A stretch of DNA of 57,302 bases from NCBI GenBank assembly GCA_963702535.1, contig CAVPDG010000008.1, positions 1-57,302 of the forward strand. The letters are read 5' to 3'. The notes below the pieces were generated by a model that did not search any database, was not told the DNA's origin, and saw only the letters and a program-made list of their open reading frames with translations. The stretch comes from CAVPDG01 sp963702535 (lineage in GTDB: Bacteria; Chloroflexota; Anaerolineae; Anaerolineales; UBA4823). The translations under genes and the position numbers were made by a program. Shown one piece after another: positions 34,576 through 43,652 of this stretch; position 1 is the first letter of the stretch, and each line of letters opens with the position of its first letter.

Positions 34576-34794
34576 ATGAGCAAGAAAACCAAGCGGCAGG
34601 CGCGCAAGGCGACAACCACCCCAGCTCCGGCGGTGATGACCTCAGCGCCCGTGGCTGATATCACACCCGCCCGCGCCAGCGAGCGGGATTTCAACCCCGA
34701 TTATTCTTATGTCAAGAAAGACCTCAAGCGGATTGGCGCCCTGGCAGGGTCGTTCATCATTATCCTGATCGCATTGTCTTTCATCCTGAAATAA
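34576..34794 (+). CDS. Small single-pass membrane protein
   Basis: 72 residues. Lys/Arg/Thr-rich N-terminus (MSKKTKRQARKATTTPAPAV), then FNPDYSYVKKDLKRIGALAG and one C-terminal TM helix SFIIILIALSFILK. A strong GGAGGAGAG precedes the ATG. The tail-anchored form with an N-in cytoplasmic part recurs in Chloroflexota, in my recollection, but the role is unknown. It lies 120 nt after the sortase gene and may be co-transcribed. Confidence 0.75.
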   Translation: MSKKTKRQARKATTTPAPAVMTSAPVADITPARASERDFNPDYSYVKKDLKRIGALAGSFIIILIALSFILK

Positions 34795-34832
34795 ACATCT
34801 CCTAGGTTCTATCCGATAAATGGATGGGAGTC

Positions 34833-34879
34833 CCAATTTTGTGGGGTGTGCGGCGAAGCCGCACACCCCACAATATTGG
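34833..34879. repeat. 22-bp hairpin with one mismatch
   Basis: Arm 34833-34854 (CCAATTTTGTGGGGTGTGCG, then GC) pairs with 34858-34879 with one T-T/A-A type mismatch, loop GAA. It is between the small membrane protein and the AI-2E family gene. Same design as the hairpins at 3130 and 31912: T-rich to A-rich ends around a GGGG-GT-TG-GGC core. Confidence 0.8.
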
Positions 34880-34977
34880 ATTGCTTTAATTCCCCCCTTT
34901 CCCCTGTTGCTAATTTGTACCAATCCAGCTAGAATAATTGGCAAAGATCATTGCTGGTCTGGCAAGTCTGAACGCCA

Positions 34978-36216
34978 ATGGATAATACCGAAACTCCCGT
35001 CTCCCCATCGCCGAAGTGGAGTCCGCTGACCAAGCTGGCGGTCGCGATGACCTTCGTTGCCATCCTGGCGGCGATGCTGGTGCGCTTTCGCGGGCTTGTC
35101 GGTCCCTTTCTCATCGCCATCGTGCTGAGCTACCTGCTCTACCCGGTGGCGGCAGCCTTCCGCACTTTCAGCAAGCTCTCCTGGCGTGCTTCAGTTAACC
35201 TGATCTACCTGGTTGTCGCCATCATCTTTGGCGGCTTGCTCGCCGTAGCCGGTATCACCATCGTCCAGCAGGTGCAAAGCCTGATCAATTTTGTCGGTCA
35301 GCTGACAGCCAACCTGCCTGCCATCGTCGCTGACCTGTCCACGCATGTCTACGTGATCGGTCCATTTCAGTTTAGCCTGCAGCAGTATGATCTTCAGGCT
35401 CTCACCAACCAGGTCATCTCCGTTGTCCAGCCCATTCTCGGGCGCCTGGGAGCGCTGGTCGGCGCCCTGGCTACCGGCGCAATCAGCACTTTGGGCTGGG
35501 CGATCTTTGTGCTGGTCATCTCTTACTTCTTATTGGCGGATGCCGGTCGCGTTTCCGGTCACCTGTCATTCATGGAGATCCCCGGCTACACTGGCGATCT
35601 GCAGCGTTTGGGTATCGAGCTCAAGAAGATCTGGAATGCCTACCTGCGCGGGCAGCTCACCGTCGTCCTGCTGGTGATGGTGACCTACACGATCTTGCTT
35701 ACCGGGCTGGGCGTGCGTTATGCCCTGGGCATCGCCATCCTGGCCGGGTTGGCGCGCTTTGTCCCGTATATCGGTACCTTTATCGCCTGGGCTACGCTGG
35801 CAGCGGTGGCATTTTTCCAGAGCGGCAACTATTTTGGGTTGCAGCAGTACCAGTTTGCCATCCTGGTTGTGGTCATCGCCATCGTGGTGGATCAGGTATT
35901 CGACCAGTTAATCTCGCCGCGCATCATCGGCGATACGCTGGGGGTCCACCCCGCCGCCATCCTGGTAGCCGCCATCATCGCCGCCAACCTGATCGGGCTG
36001 GTGGGTCTGGTGCTTGCCGCGCCGGTTGTGGCTACCCTCAGCCTGGGGGGGCGCTACATCGTGCGCAAGATGCTTGACCTTGATCCCTGGCCCGAGCGGG
36101 TGGATGGCGCGTCATCGGTGCGCTTCTCCTGGAGGCGGTTCTTCCGCCAGGTGGAAGCCTTGCTGCGCGTTGCAGGTCGGCGTATTCGTGCTTTGTTCCA
36201 GGGACGGGCTGGCTAA
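34978..36216 (+). CDS. AI-2E family transporter (TqsA/YdiK-like)
   Basis: 412 residues with about eight membrane segments. The order is typical: two N-terminal helices with VGPFLIAIVLSYLLYPVAAAF, an extracellular helical segment, and a conserved end block with ARFVPYIGTFIAWATLAAVA and VFDQLISPRIIGDTLGVHP (the 'P-x-I-G' and 'G-x-x-x-x-H-P' motifs). Family members export autoinducer-2 or act as Na+/H+ antiporters; which one holds here is unknown. The gene is convergent with dnaA, with a hairpin at 36236-36270 between. Confidence 0.9.
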   Translation: MDNTETPVSPSPKWSPLTKLAVAMTFVAILAAMLVRFRGLVGPFLIAIVLSYLLYPVAAAFRTFSKLSWRASVNLIYLVVAIIFGGLLAVAGITIVQQVQSLINFVGQLTANLPAIVADLSTHVYVIGPFQFSLQQYDLQALTNQVISVVQPILGRLGALVGALATGAISTLGWAIFVLVISYFLLADAGRVSGHLSFMEIPGYTGDLQRLGIELKKIWNAYLRGQLTVVLLVMVTYTILLTGLGVRYALGIAILAGLARFVPYIGTFIAWATLAAVAFFQSGNYFGLQQYQFAILVVVIAIVVDQVFDQLISPRIIGDTLGVHPAAILVAAIIAANLIGLVGLVLAAPVVATLSLGGRYIVRKMLDLDPWPERVDGASSVRFSWRRFFRQVEALLRVAGRRIRALFQGRAG

Positions 36217-36235
36217 TCAGACCGGTGGTTAAATC

Positions 36236-36270
36236 AAGCGCTCCGCAGCGGGCGCCGCTGCGGAGCGCTT
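36236..36270. terminator. Hairpin between convergent genes, candidate terminator
   Basis: Perfect 16-bp stem AAGCGCTCCGCAGCGG (36236-36251) with its complement at 36255-36270, loop GCG. It lies between the ends of the AI-2E family gene and dnaA. The plus-strand side has only TTTCA after it, so it is a weak intrinsic terminator; it might act in both directions. Confidence 0.5.
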
Positions 36271-36298
36271 TCACGGGGCAGAAGCTTCACGCCTTGAA

Positions 36299-37660
36299 TC
36301 AATGCGTCTTGCCGTGCAGCTCTTCGCGGATCTCCACGACCTGGCGCCGCAAGCGGTCATCGCGCTCGAGTAGATCGGCGATCTTATCGCAGCCGTACAT
36401 CACGGTGGTATGGTCCCGCCCGCCCAGCGCCTCTCCGATCTGCGGCAGCGAGATGTTGGCTTCCTCGCGCATCAGGAACATGGCAATCTGGCGCGGCAGC
36501 GCTACTTCCCGCGAGCGGTCTCGACCGAGCATGCGCTCGACGGTCACGCCATACACATCCGCCACTTTGCGAACGACCTCGTCGGACTTGACTTCCTTGC
36601 GGCGCGGCAGTAGATCAGCCAGGGCGGTGTCGACCAGGGCTTGGGTAACAGGCAGCCCGCTCAGGTCGGCAAAAGCGGCGATGCGGGTATGGGCGCCTTC
36701 CAGCTCGCGAATGTTGGATTGGACGCGCCGCGCGATGATCGCCAGGATCTCGTCTGGGAAAGAATAGCCCTTGCGCTCAGCTTTGCTGCGCAGGATAGCC
36801 ATGCGCGTCTCGAAATCGGGAGGCTGGATATCGGCGGTCAGCCCCCACTCGAAGCGCGAGCGCAGGCGTTCCTCGAGTGTGATCATGGCTTTGGGCGGCC
36901 GGTCGGATGAGAGGACGATCTGTTTGTTCTGCCCGTGCAGGGTGTTGAAGGTATGGAAGAACTCCTCCTGTGTGGATTCTTTACCGGCAATGAACTGGAT
37001 GTCGTCGATCAGCAGCACGTCGATGCGCCGGTACTTCTCGCGGAAAGCCTGCGTGGTATGCGAGCGGATGGCATTGATCAGGTCGTTGGTAAATTCTTCG
37101 GAGGAGACGTAAAGCACCTGTAAGCCCCGCTGTGCGCAGGTATTGCCGATGGCGTGCAGCAGGTGGGTCTTGCCTAACCCCACGCCGCCGTATAAGAACA
37201 GCGGGTTATAAGCCTGCGCCGGGCGCTCTGCCACCGCAAGCGACGCAGCGTGCGCCAGGCGATTGCTCGTTCCGACGACGAAATTTTCAAACGTGTAGCG
37301 CGGGTTTAGCGTGGTTTGCAAGAGCGCGGCGTTGTGAGAATGGTTGTCATCCGCCTCGGCTGCTTCTGGCTCGGCGTTACCCAGTGACTCGATCTCAGGG
37401 GTCTTCTCCCCCGGGTTTTGCCAGACGACGAAACGGACCTCCACCGTGCGGTCCATGATCCCAGTCAGCAGGCGGGTCACTTTGCTGGAGAGCCGGCTTT
37501 GTAGCCAGTCGCGGGCGTAAGCGTTGTGCACGCCGATCATGAAGCTGCCGTCTTCATACGCCAGCATCTCAGTCTCGCGTACCCAGGTGTCGAAAGCTGC
37601 CTTGGGCATCTCCATTTCCAGTTGTCCGAGCGTAGCCTGCCAGGCTTGATCTGGTCTCAT
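36299..37660 (-). CDS. dnaA: Chromosomal replication initiator DnaA
   Basis: 453 residues. Domain I (residues 1-80) starts WQATLGQLEMEMPKAAFDTW; domain II is short and acidic. Domain III AAA+ gives NPLFLYGGVGLGKTHLLHAI (Walker A), IDVLLIDDIQFIAGKE (Walker B) and SRFEWGLTADIQPPDFETR (sensor/box VII). Domain IV shows IAMFLMREEANISLPQIGEALGGRDHTTVMYGC, the DnaA-box binding signature. GGAGAAAGG precedes the ATG. It is divergent from dnaK across a 676-nt gap; dnaN is not adjacent in the window. The gene is intact. Confidence 0.97.
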   Translation of the reverse strand: MRPDQAWQATLGQLEMEMPKAAFDTWVRETEMLAYEDGSFMIGVHNAYARDWLQSRLSSKVTRLLTGIMDRTVEVRFVVWQNPGEKTPEIESLGNAEPEAAEADDNHSHNAALLQTTLNPRYTFENFVVGTSNRLAHAASLAVAERPAQAYNPLFLYGGVGLGKTHLLHAIGNTCAQRGLQVLYVSSEEFTNDLINAIRSHTTQAFREKYRRIDVLLIDDIQFIAGKESTQEEFFHTFNTLHGQNKQIVLSSDRPPKAMITLEERLRSRFEWGLTADIQPPDFETRMAILRSKAERKGYSFPDEILAIIARRVQSNIRELEGAHTRIAAFADLSGLPVTQALVDTALADLLPRRKEVKSDEVVRKVADVYGVTVERMLGRDRSREVALPRQIAMFLMREEANISLPQIGEALGGRDHTTVMYGCDKIADLLERDDRLRRQVVEIREELHGKTH

Positions 37661-38336
37661 CGTGCCTTTCTCCTCTCGGCCGGTTTTTGGCGACAGAATA
37701 CCTGACCCTTGCCGTAAACTTCAGGAAAGGGAAGATCGCCGCTCTATAAAATTTGCGTACCTTTAGAATTCTGGTCACCTGTGGGAGGCGACCGGTCCCC
37801 CAAACATCTCTGTTTAAGCTTGCTCCATTCTAGCAGAGATTACCCTGGAACTGCAAGACGGTTAACCTACGATTTCTTAAAAATAACCAATACTTTAAGG
37901 TATGGGAATGTTAAAGGATGGCAGTCCGTGTCGCCTGTCAGCTTCTTGAATCGGCGCTGAAATTGCACACCTGCCATGGGTGGCTGCATACCCAATTGTG
38001 GCGGTCTTCACTGGCGAGTCCCCTACATGTACCGTCGAAAATGTCTGGTCAACTCAGCTCTGCCGCCTCCATCGTTGCCAACCTTAAAAAATTGCAAGGT
38101 CTTGAGAATCGCCATTTTGCCAGATTCACGCGCCTAGATGAGACACCTCTCTTTGATCTGATTTTCACGCCTTTTCCGGTCTGTGTGGAGAATGTTGACA
38201 TCTCTCTGATACGATGTTAACGCTTTTCTTGCAAATCACGAGTACGTTTAAGCTCAAGACGGATACAGTCTATTGAAGAATAAGATAATCCTGGCGTACG
38301 TCAATCCGCCAGGATGTGTGATGAGAGGAGCTTACG
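37661..38336. other. dnaA-dnaK intergenic region, 676 nt
   Basis: The gap is AT-richer than its surroundings and holds no convincing gene; a 100-codon open frame at 37918-38220 looks accidental. I see one sequence near a DnaA box (TGTGGAGAA at 38184-38192, one mismatch), no exact TTATCCACA, and no CIRCE element. TTGACA at 38195-38200 lacks a matching -10. The dnaK Shine-Dalgarno (AGGAG) is just before 38337. An origin cannot be claimed. Confidence 0.5.
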
Positions 38337-40230
38337 ATGTCTAAAGTTATCGGTATCGATTTGGGAACCACCAACAGTGTGGTTGCTGTGATGGAAGGCG
38401 GGGATCCAGTCGTCATCCCGACTGCTGAGGGCTCGCGGCTGCTGCCTTCAGTGGTTGCCTTCAATAAGAACGGAGAGCGCATGGTTGGGCAAACTGCCAA
38501 GCGCCAGGCGGTTGTCAACCCGGAGAACACGGTGTATTCGATTAAGCGCTTCATGGGTCGCCACTTTTCTGAAGTCGAGACGGAGCGGCGCATGGTTCCC
38601 TACCAGGTGATCCAGGGGGCAGCCGGGGATGCGCGTGTCAAGCTTCCTGCAACCGGGCGCGAGTACAGCCCGCAGGAAATCTCAGCCATGATCCTGGGGA
38701 AGTTAAAATCTGACGCTGAAGCATATCTGGGCGAGCCGGTGACCAAAGCCGTGATCACCGTCCCGGCATACTTCAACGATAGCCAGCGCCAGGCGACCAA
38801 AGACGCCGGCAAGATCGCCGGTCTTGAGGTCTTGCGCATCATCAATGAGCCGACTGCTGCCGCTCTGGCGTATGGATTGGACAAAAAGAAGAACGAGACC
38901 ATCCTGGTCTTCGATCTCGGCGGCGGCACCTTCGATGTCAGCGTCCTCGATGTGGGCGAGGGCGTGATCGAAGTCAGGTCGACCAACGGTGATACCCACC
39001 TGGGCGGCGATGACTGGGATCAAGCCCTGGTCAATTGGATTGCGGATGAGTTCAAGAAAGATTCCGGCATTGACCTGCGCGCCGATCGCCAGGCATTGCA
39101 GCGGCTGCGCGAAGCGGCAGAGAAGGCTAAGATCGAGCTGTCCAGCGTCATGGAAACCGAGATCAACCTGCCCTATATTACCGCCGACGCTTCGGGTCCC
39201 AAGCACCTGCAGATGAAAGTGACGCGCGCCCGCTTTGAGCAGCTCACCGAGGATCTGGTGGAGCGCCTGCGCAATCCCTTCAACGCTGCTCTGAAGGACG
39301 CCAATCTCAAAGCCTGCCGGCGTTGATGAGGTCGTGCTTGTGGGTGGCGCCTCCCGCATGCCCATGGTTCAGGAGCTCGTGCGCTCGCTGACCGGCAAAG
39401 AGCCGCATAAGGGCGTCAATCCCGATGAGGTCGTGGCAATCGGCGCTGCCATCCAGGCCGGAGTCCTCGGCGGCGAGGTGAAGGACGTCCTCCTGCTCGA
39501 TGTGACCCCACTCTCCCTTGGCGTCGAGACGCTCGGCGGCGTCATGACAGCCTTGATCGAGCGCAACACCACCATCCCGGTGCGCAAGAGCGAAGTGTTC
39601 TCCACCGCCGATGATAACCAGACGGCAGTAGATATCCACGTCCTTCAGGGTGAGCGCCCGATGGCAGGCGATAACATGAGCCTGGGTCGTTTCCGCCTGG
39701 ATGGTATCCCTCCGGCGCCGCGCGGGCTGCCGCAGGTTGAGGTCACCTTTGATATCGACGCCAATGGCATCCTCAACGTCGCCGCCCGCGATAAGGCGAC
39801 CGGCAAAGAGCAAAAGGTCACCATCACCGCTTCCACCAACCTGAACAAGGGTGAGATTGACCGGATGGTGAACGATGCTCGCCAGCATGAAGCGGAAGAC
39901 CGCAAGCGCCGCGAGCTGGCCGATGCCCGTAACTCCGCCGAAACCCTGGTCTACCAGACTGAGAAAGTCCTGCGGGACCTGGGCGACAAGGTGCCTGCCA
40001 ACGAGCGCCAGAATATCGAGTCTCGCATCAATGCCTTACGGGATACTGCCAAGACGGATGACGCCTCCGCTATCAAGCGCCAGCACGATGAGCTGCAGAA
40101 CGCCTTCCACGCCTTGAGCCAGCAGCTTTATGCCCAGCAGGCTACCTCGCCTCAACAGCCCGGTGGGAACGGGCATAGCGCCGGTCCGGAAACGGGTGAA
40201 GTGGTCGAAGGCGTGTTCCGCGAAGCGTAA
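38337..40230 (+). CDS. dnaK: Molecular chaperone DnaK, frameshifted
   Basis: About 630 residues after repair near 39308-39318. N-terminal ATPase: IGIDLGTTNSVVAVMEGG, ITVPAYFNDSQRQATKDAGKIAGL, INEPTAAALAYG, VFDLGGGTFDVSVLDVG. After the break: VVLVGGASRMPMVQELVRSL, LLDVTPLSLGVETLGGVMT, then the substrate domain TDNQTAVDIHV-like block and a Gln/Pro-Gly tail ending EVVEGVFREA. All parts of Hsp70 are there, so the break is likely a base-call error. grpE and dnaJ are not adjacent. A terminator at 40251-40280 follows. Confidence 0.96.
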
Positions 40231-40250
40231 TTGGAAAATATTCGAGAATA

Positions 40251-40280
40251 AGCACCGTTCCAGCAGGAGCGGTGCTTTTT
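40251..40280 (+). terminator. Intrinsic terminator of dnaK
   Basis: AGCACCGTTCC at 40251-40261 pairs with GGAGCGGTGCT at 40266-40276 (one G-T pair, loop AGCA), then TTTTT with ATT. It lies 20 nt after the dnaK stop. Confidence 0.85.
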
Positions 40281-40311
40281 ATTAACAAAAGGTTATTAAA
40301 TTCCGCCTCCC

Positions 40312-40340
40312 TTGACCTATTATGATTTATCTGATAGTAT
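40312..40340 (+). promoter_or_regulatory. Promoter of the polysaccharide block
   Basis: TTGACC at 40312-40317 and TAGTAT at 40335-40340 with a 17-nt spacer in an AT-rich stretch. The start site would be near 40347, about 42 nt ahead of the sugar transferase ATG at 40389. Confidence 0.65.
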
Positions 40341-40388
40341 TCATAATATTCATCCGGCACTCTGCTCGGCAATCAGGGGAGAAATTAA

Positions 40389-41903
40389 ATGCAAACGACT
40401 GCACCGGGTAAAGAAACCCTCTTTGAAGCAACCCCGCTCACACTGAAAATCTCCCAGGCGTCTCGCAACATCCCCCGCCACTGGCAGTGGCGAATATACA
40501 CGTTCGGTCTGGGGCTAAACGATTTTGTGATGATCGGCCTGGCGTTCAGGCTGGCTTATTTCATCCGCTTCGATCTGGGACTCTCGGTTTTCCAGGAGCA
40601 GGCGTTGACCTCCATCGCCTTCTACCAGCTCCTGGTCTTCATCCTGATCCCCATCTGGCTGGTGGTTTTTGCCGTTATCGGGTTGTATAACCGCCAGAAC
40701 TTGCTGGGCGGGACGCGTGAATATTCCCTGGTGTTCAATGCCACCACCATCGGTATGTTCATCGTCATCGCGGTTGGCTTCCTCTCCACGGTCTTTCTAT
40801 TCGCCCGTGGCTGGCTGATCATCGCCTGGGCGGCGGCTTTTTTGCTCGTCTCCCTCGGGCGTTTCGCCCTGCGCCGGCTGGTTTATTACCTCCGTGAGCA
40901 TGGTTATTTCCTTTCCCCCGCCGTGATCGTCGGCGCCAATGAAGAGGGTCGCCACCTGGCAGAGCAGTTGCGCAAGTGGAAGACTTCCGGCTTCCATGTG
41001 ATCGGCTTTGTCGATAAGAAGATCCCCACCGGGCAGCTCGCCCACCAGGATCTACCCTGCCTGGGCGCTGTAGACCAGTTGGATACCATCGTCCAGCTCT
41101 TTGGCGTGGAAGAGATCATCCTTGCCACCAGCGCCATCTCCTCCCGGGATAGCCTCCTGGATATCTTCAAGCGCTACGGCGTCTCCAGCGACGTGAACGT
41201 GCGCATGTCTTCCGGGCTGTACGAGATCATCACCACCGGCTTGACCGTCAAGGATTTCGCCTATGTCCCGCTGGTGGGTGTCAATCCGGTGCGGCTTACC
41301 GGCGCCGACCAGGTGATGAAGTTCATCCTCGATTACACTCTGACGATCTTCGGCTTGATCGTTATCTCTCCCATCTTGCTGGCAATCGCTATCCTGATCA
41401 AGCTGGATGCCCCGGGTCCGGTGATCCACCGCCGGCGCGTGATGGGCATGAACGGCAGCCAGTTCGACGCGTTCAAGTTCCGCACCATGTTCGTCAACGG
41501 CGCTGAGATCCTGGCGGATCACCCTGAGCTGCAAGCTGAGCTTGCGCAGAATCACAAGTTGAAGGATGACCCCCGCATCACGAAAGTTGGCAAAATCCTG
41601 CGCAAATTTAGCCTGGATGAATTCCCCCAATTTTTCAACGTCCTGCGCGGTGAGATGTCACTGGTGGGACCACGGATGATCTCCCCCGAGGAGATCGCTA
41701 TGTATAATCAATGGGATATCAACCTCCTCACCGTCCGCCCTGGTCTCACCGGGCTCTGGCAGGTGAGCGGGCGCTCCGATATTGCCTATGACGAGCGTGT
41801 GCGCCTGGATATGTACTATATTCGCAATTGGAGCTTCTGGCTTGACCTGCAGTTGATCCTGCAAACGATCCCCGCTGTGCTGCGCGGGCGGGGCGCTTAC
41901 TAG
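40389..41903 (+). CDS. Polyprenyl-phosphate sugar-1-phosphate transferase (WcaJ/WbaP-like)
   Basis: 504 residues. Four N-terminal TM helices (about residues 35-150), a Rossmann-like CoA-binding-type middle domain (VIVGANEEGRHLAEQLRKWK and GVEEIILATSAISSR), a TM hairpin (FILDYTLTIFGLIVISPILL), and the C-terminal transferase with DAPGPVIHRRRVMGMNGSQF, FKFRTM, LRKFSLDEFPQFFNVLRGEMS and LVGPRMISPEE. It loads the first sugar phosphate onto the lipid carrier for exopolysaccharide or surface glycan. It is the first gene of the 40.3-47 kb envelope block and is 15 nt from the SIS-GAF gene. Confidence 0.93.
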   Translation: MQTTAPGKETLFEATPLTLKISQASRNIPRHWQWRIYTFGLGLNDFVMIGLAFRLAYFIRFDLGLSVFQEQALTSIAFYQLLVFILIPIWLVVFAVIGLYNRQNLLGGTREYSLVFNATTIGMFIVIAVGFLSTVFLFARGWLIIAWAAAFLLVSLGRFALRRLVYYLREHGYFLSPAVIVGANEEGRHLAEQLRKWKTSGFHVIGFVDKKIPTGQLAHQDLPCLGAVDQLDTIVQLFGVEEIILATSAISSRDSLLDIFKRYGVSSDVNVRMSSGLYEIITTGLTVKDFAYVPLVGVNPVRLTGADQVMKFILDYTLTIFGLIVISPILLAIAILIKLDAPGPVIHRRRVMGMNGSQFDAFKFRTMFVNGAEILADHPELQAELAQNHKLKDDPRITKVGKILRKFSLDEFPQFFNVLRGEMSLVGPRMISPEEIAMYNQWDINLLTVRPGLTGLWQVSGRSDIAYDERVRLDMYYIRNWSFWLDLQLILQTIPAVLRGRGAY

Positions 41904-41918
41904 GGAGGTTCTATCGCA

Positions 41919-42977
41919 ATGGACGCTATCAACGGTTACCTTACCGGACTTCAGGGATTGCTGGATGAGCTGCCTCAGTCTGCCATCCAGGAAGTGATCG
42001 ATCTGCTCGCCCAGGCGCGCCTGGAGCACCGCCAGGTTTTCATCCTCGGCAATGGCGGCAGCGCCTCCACCGCCTCGCATTTTGTCTGCGACCTGGCGAA
42101 GAACACGCGCATGCAGGGCTTCCCCAATTACCGCGTCATCGGTCTGAGCGATAATATGCCCGTTTTCTCAGCCCTGGCAAACGATGAGGGTTATGAGAAC
42201 GTCTTCGCTGGTCAGCTTGCCAGCCTGGCGCGCGCCGGGGATGTGGTTATCGCCATCTCCGCCAGCGGGAAATCTCCCAATGTCATCAAGGCGGTCGAGC
42301 TCGCCCGGCGCATGGGGGCGCGTACGGTCGGTATGACCGGCTTTGACGGCGGTCTGCTGGCTGGCATGGTGGACTATAACATCCACGTCCCCAGCACATG
42401 CATCGAGTTCGTCGAAGATGTGCACCTCGTGCTGGAGCATCTCATCACCAAGGCGCTGCGCCAGCAGGCGCTTGCCTCGCTTGATCAGGTGCGCGATCTG
42501 GCCTCGGGCGTGCAGCATTCTTTAACCCAAGAGGATATGGTTGAACGTCTGCTGGCTTTAAGCCTCGACCGGCTTGGCGCTTCCAGCGGCAGCATCCTGC
42601 TGCTCGGTGAAATGGGCGCTGTGGAGCAGATGGCGCTGGCTTACGCCGGCGAGGTCTACATGCTGACCGATACCCGCCATGTCGAGATCATGCGCTATGG
42701 GCTGGCGGGCTGGGTCGTGGAGAACCGCCGCGCTGCCTTGATCTCCAGCACCCATGACGACCCGCGTTGGCGCCTCATGCCCTGGGAGCTCGACGGCGCC
42801 GGCTCCCGCTCTGCCGTCAGCGTGCCTCTGCTGGACCAGGAGCGCGTCCTGGGCGTGATCACCCTGGCGCATCCCGAGCCGGGCAGGCTCGCCTTGCAAG
42901 ATTTGCTCGTCCTGACCTCCATCGCCGCCCTGGCAGCTCAACGCCTGGCGCAGATGCGGTCAGCCGTTTTGGAGTAG
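41919..42977 (+). CDS. GmhA-like SIS phosphosugar isomerase fused to a GAF domain
   Basis: 352 residues. Residues 1-195 match GmhA-type SIS proteins: VFILGNGGSASTASHFVCDLAKN (substrate phosphate loop), DEGYENVFAGQL, VVIAISASGKSPNVIKAVELARR, VGMTGFDGG and the closing helix CIEFVEDVHLVLEHLI. Residues 205-350 form a GAF domain: QEDMVERLLALSLDRLGASSGSILL, YGLAGWVVENRR, and SAVSVPLLDQERVLGVITLAHP. GmhA isomerises sedoheptulose 7-phosphate to heptose phosphate; GAF domains bind small ligands. Fusion of the two is unusual. GGGAGG precedes the start. Its end overlaps gmhB (convergent) by 18 nt. Confidence 0.88.
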   Translation: MDAINGYLTGLQGLLDELPQSAIQEVIDLLAQARLEHRQVFILGNGGSASTASHFVCDLAKNTRMQGFPNYRVIGLSDNMPVFSALANDEGYENVFAGQLASLARAGDVVIAISASGKSPNVIKAVELARRMGARTVGMTGFDGGLLAGMVDYNIHVPSTCIEFVEDVHLVLEHLITKALRQQALASLDQVRDLASGVQHSLTQEDMVERLLALSLDRLGASSGSILLLGEMGAVEQMALAYAGEVYMLTDTRHVEIMRYGLAGWVVENRRAALISSTHDDPRWRLMPWELDGAGSRSAVSVPLLDQERVLGVITLAHPEPGRLALQDLLVLTSIAALAAQRLAQMRSAVLE

Positions 42978-43511
42978 CGCTGCCAGCGCCTGCGACAGCG
43001 TATCGAACGTTAAGAAGGGTTTTAGCTCTTGCGGTTTTGGCAGGGCTTCCTGCGCCGCCCCGCGCCCGGTGCGCACCAGGATCGTCTGGCGCAAGCCCGC
43101 AGCCTGCCCTGAAAGCAGGTCGCTCAGGGCGTCGCCGATCAGGTAAGACTGACCCAGGTCGAGCGAGAGCGCTTCCGCTGCCTGGCGGAACAATCCCGGT
43201 TTTGGCTTGCGGCAGTCGCAATCATCCTGGGGCGCGTGCGGGCAAATGAAGCTCCCGTCGATGCGACCGCCGTGCGCCTCGATGGTTTCGATCACCCGCC
43301 GGTTGATCTCGTGGGCTGTTTCGAGCGAGATCATGCCTCGTCCCACCGCAGATTGGTTGGTTACGATGACGATCTTGTACGGGCTGCCACGCGTGCCGGC
43401 GAGTGCTTGCAAGGCTTGCGGGTAGAAGAGCACATCTTCCCAGCGCCGCACGTAGTTTGGGCGGTTCTCGATGATGACGCCATCGCGGTCGAGGAAGATT
43501 GCCGGGTGCAT
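42960..43511 (-). CDS. gmhB: Heptose-bisphosphate phosphatase, GmhB family (HAD-IIIA)
   Basis: 183 residues from the ATG at 43511. HAD motif I AIFLDRDGVIIENRPNYV (D-x-D), motif II VIVTNQSAVGRGMIS, the zinc loop CPHAPQDDCDCRKPKPG with three cysteines and a His, and motif IV LIGDALSDLLSGQAAGL. The family removes the 7-phosphate from heptose 1,7-bisphosphate or acts on related HisB-N substrates. A TATAAT at 43524-43519 is 7 nt from the ATG, so the message may be leaderless. Proximity to the GmhA-like gene supports heptose or related sugar production for a surface glycan. Confidence 0.88.
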   Translation of the reverse strand: MHPAIFLDRDGVIIENRPNYVRRWEDVLFYPQALQALAGTRGSPYKIVIVTNQSAVGRGMISLETAHEINRRVIETIEAHGGRIDGSFICPHAPQDDCDCRKPKPGLFRQAAEALSLDLGQSYLIGDALSDLLSGQAAGLRQTILVRTGRGAAQEALPKPQELKPFLTFDTLSQALAALLQNG

Positions 43512-43652
43512 ACTGGCAATTATACCCACGGAAACGCCTGCCGTTAGCGTACCTCTGCTGGCGGTTTAGTAGAAGTCTTCTGATCAACACGGTTTGAGCA
43601 CCCCAGACCCGCAATTGCTTATGCTGGCTTCTGGTTACAAAGGAGTATTGGT

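Noticed and set aside
38184..38192. DnaA box as evidence for an origin
   Set aside because: A single one-mismatch site (TGTGGAGAA) is expected by chance; no cluster and no AT-rich unwinding element could be identified.
37918..38220. 100-codon open frame in the dnaA-dnaK gap
   Set aside because: It has no strong Shine-Dalgarno, no recognisable domain, irregular composition and sits among regulatory sequence. Treated as accidental.
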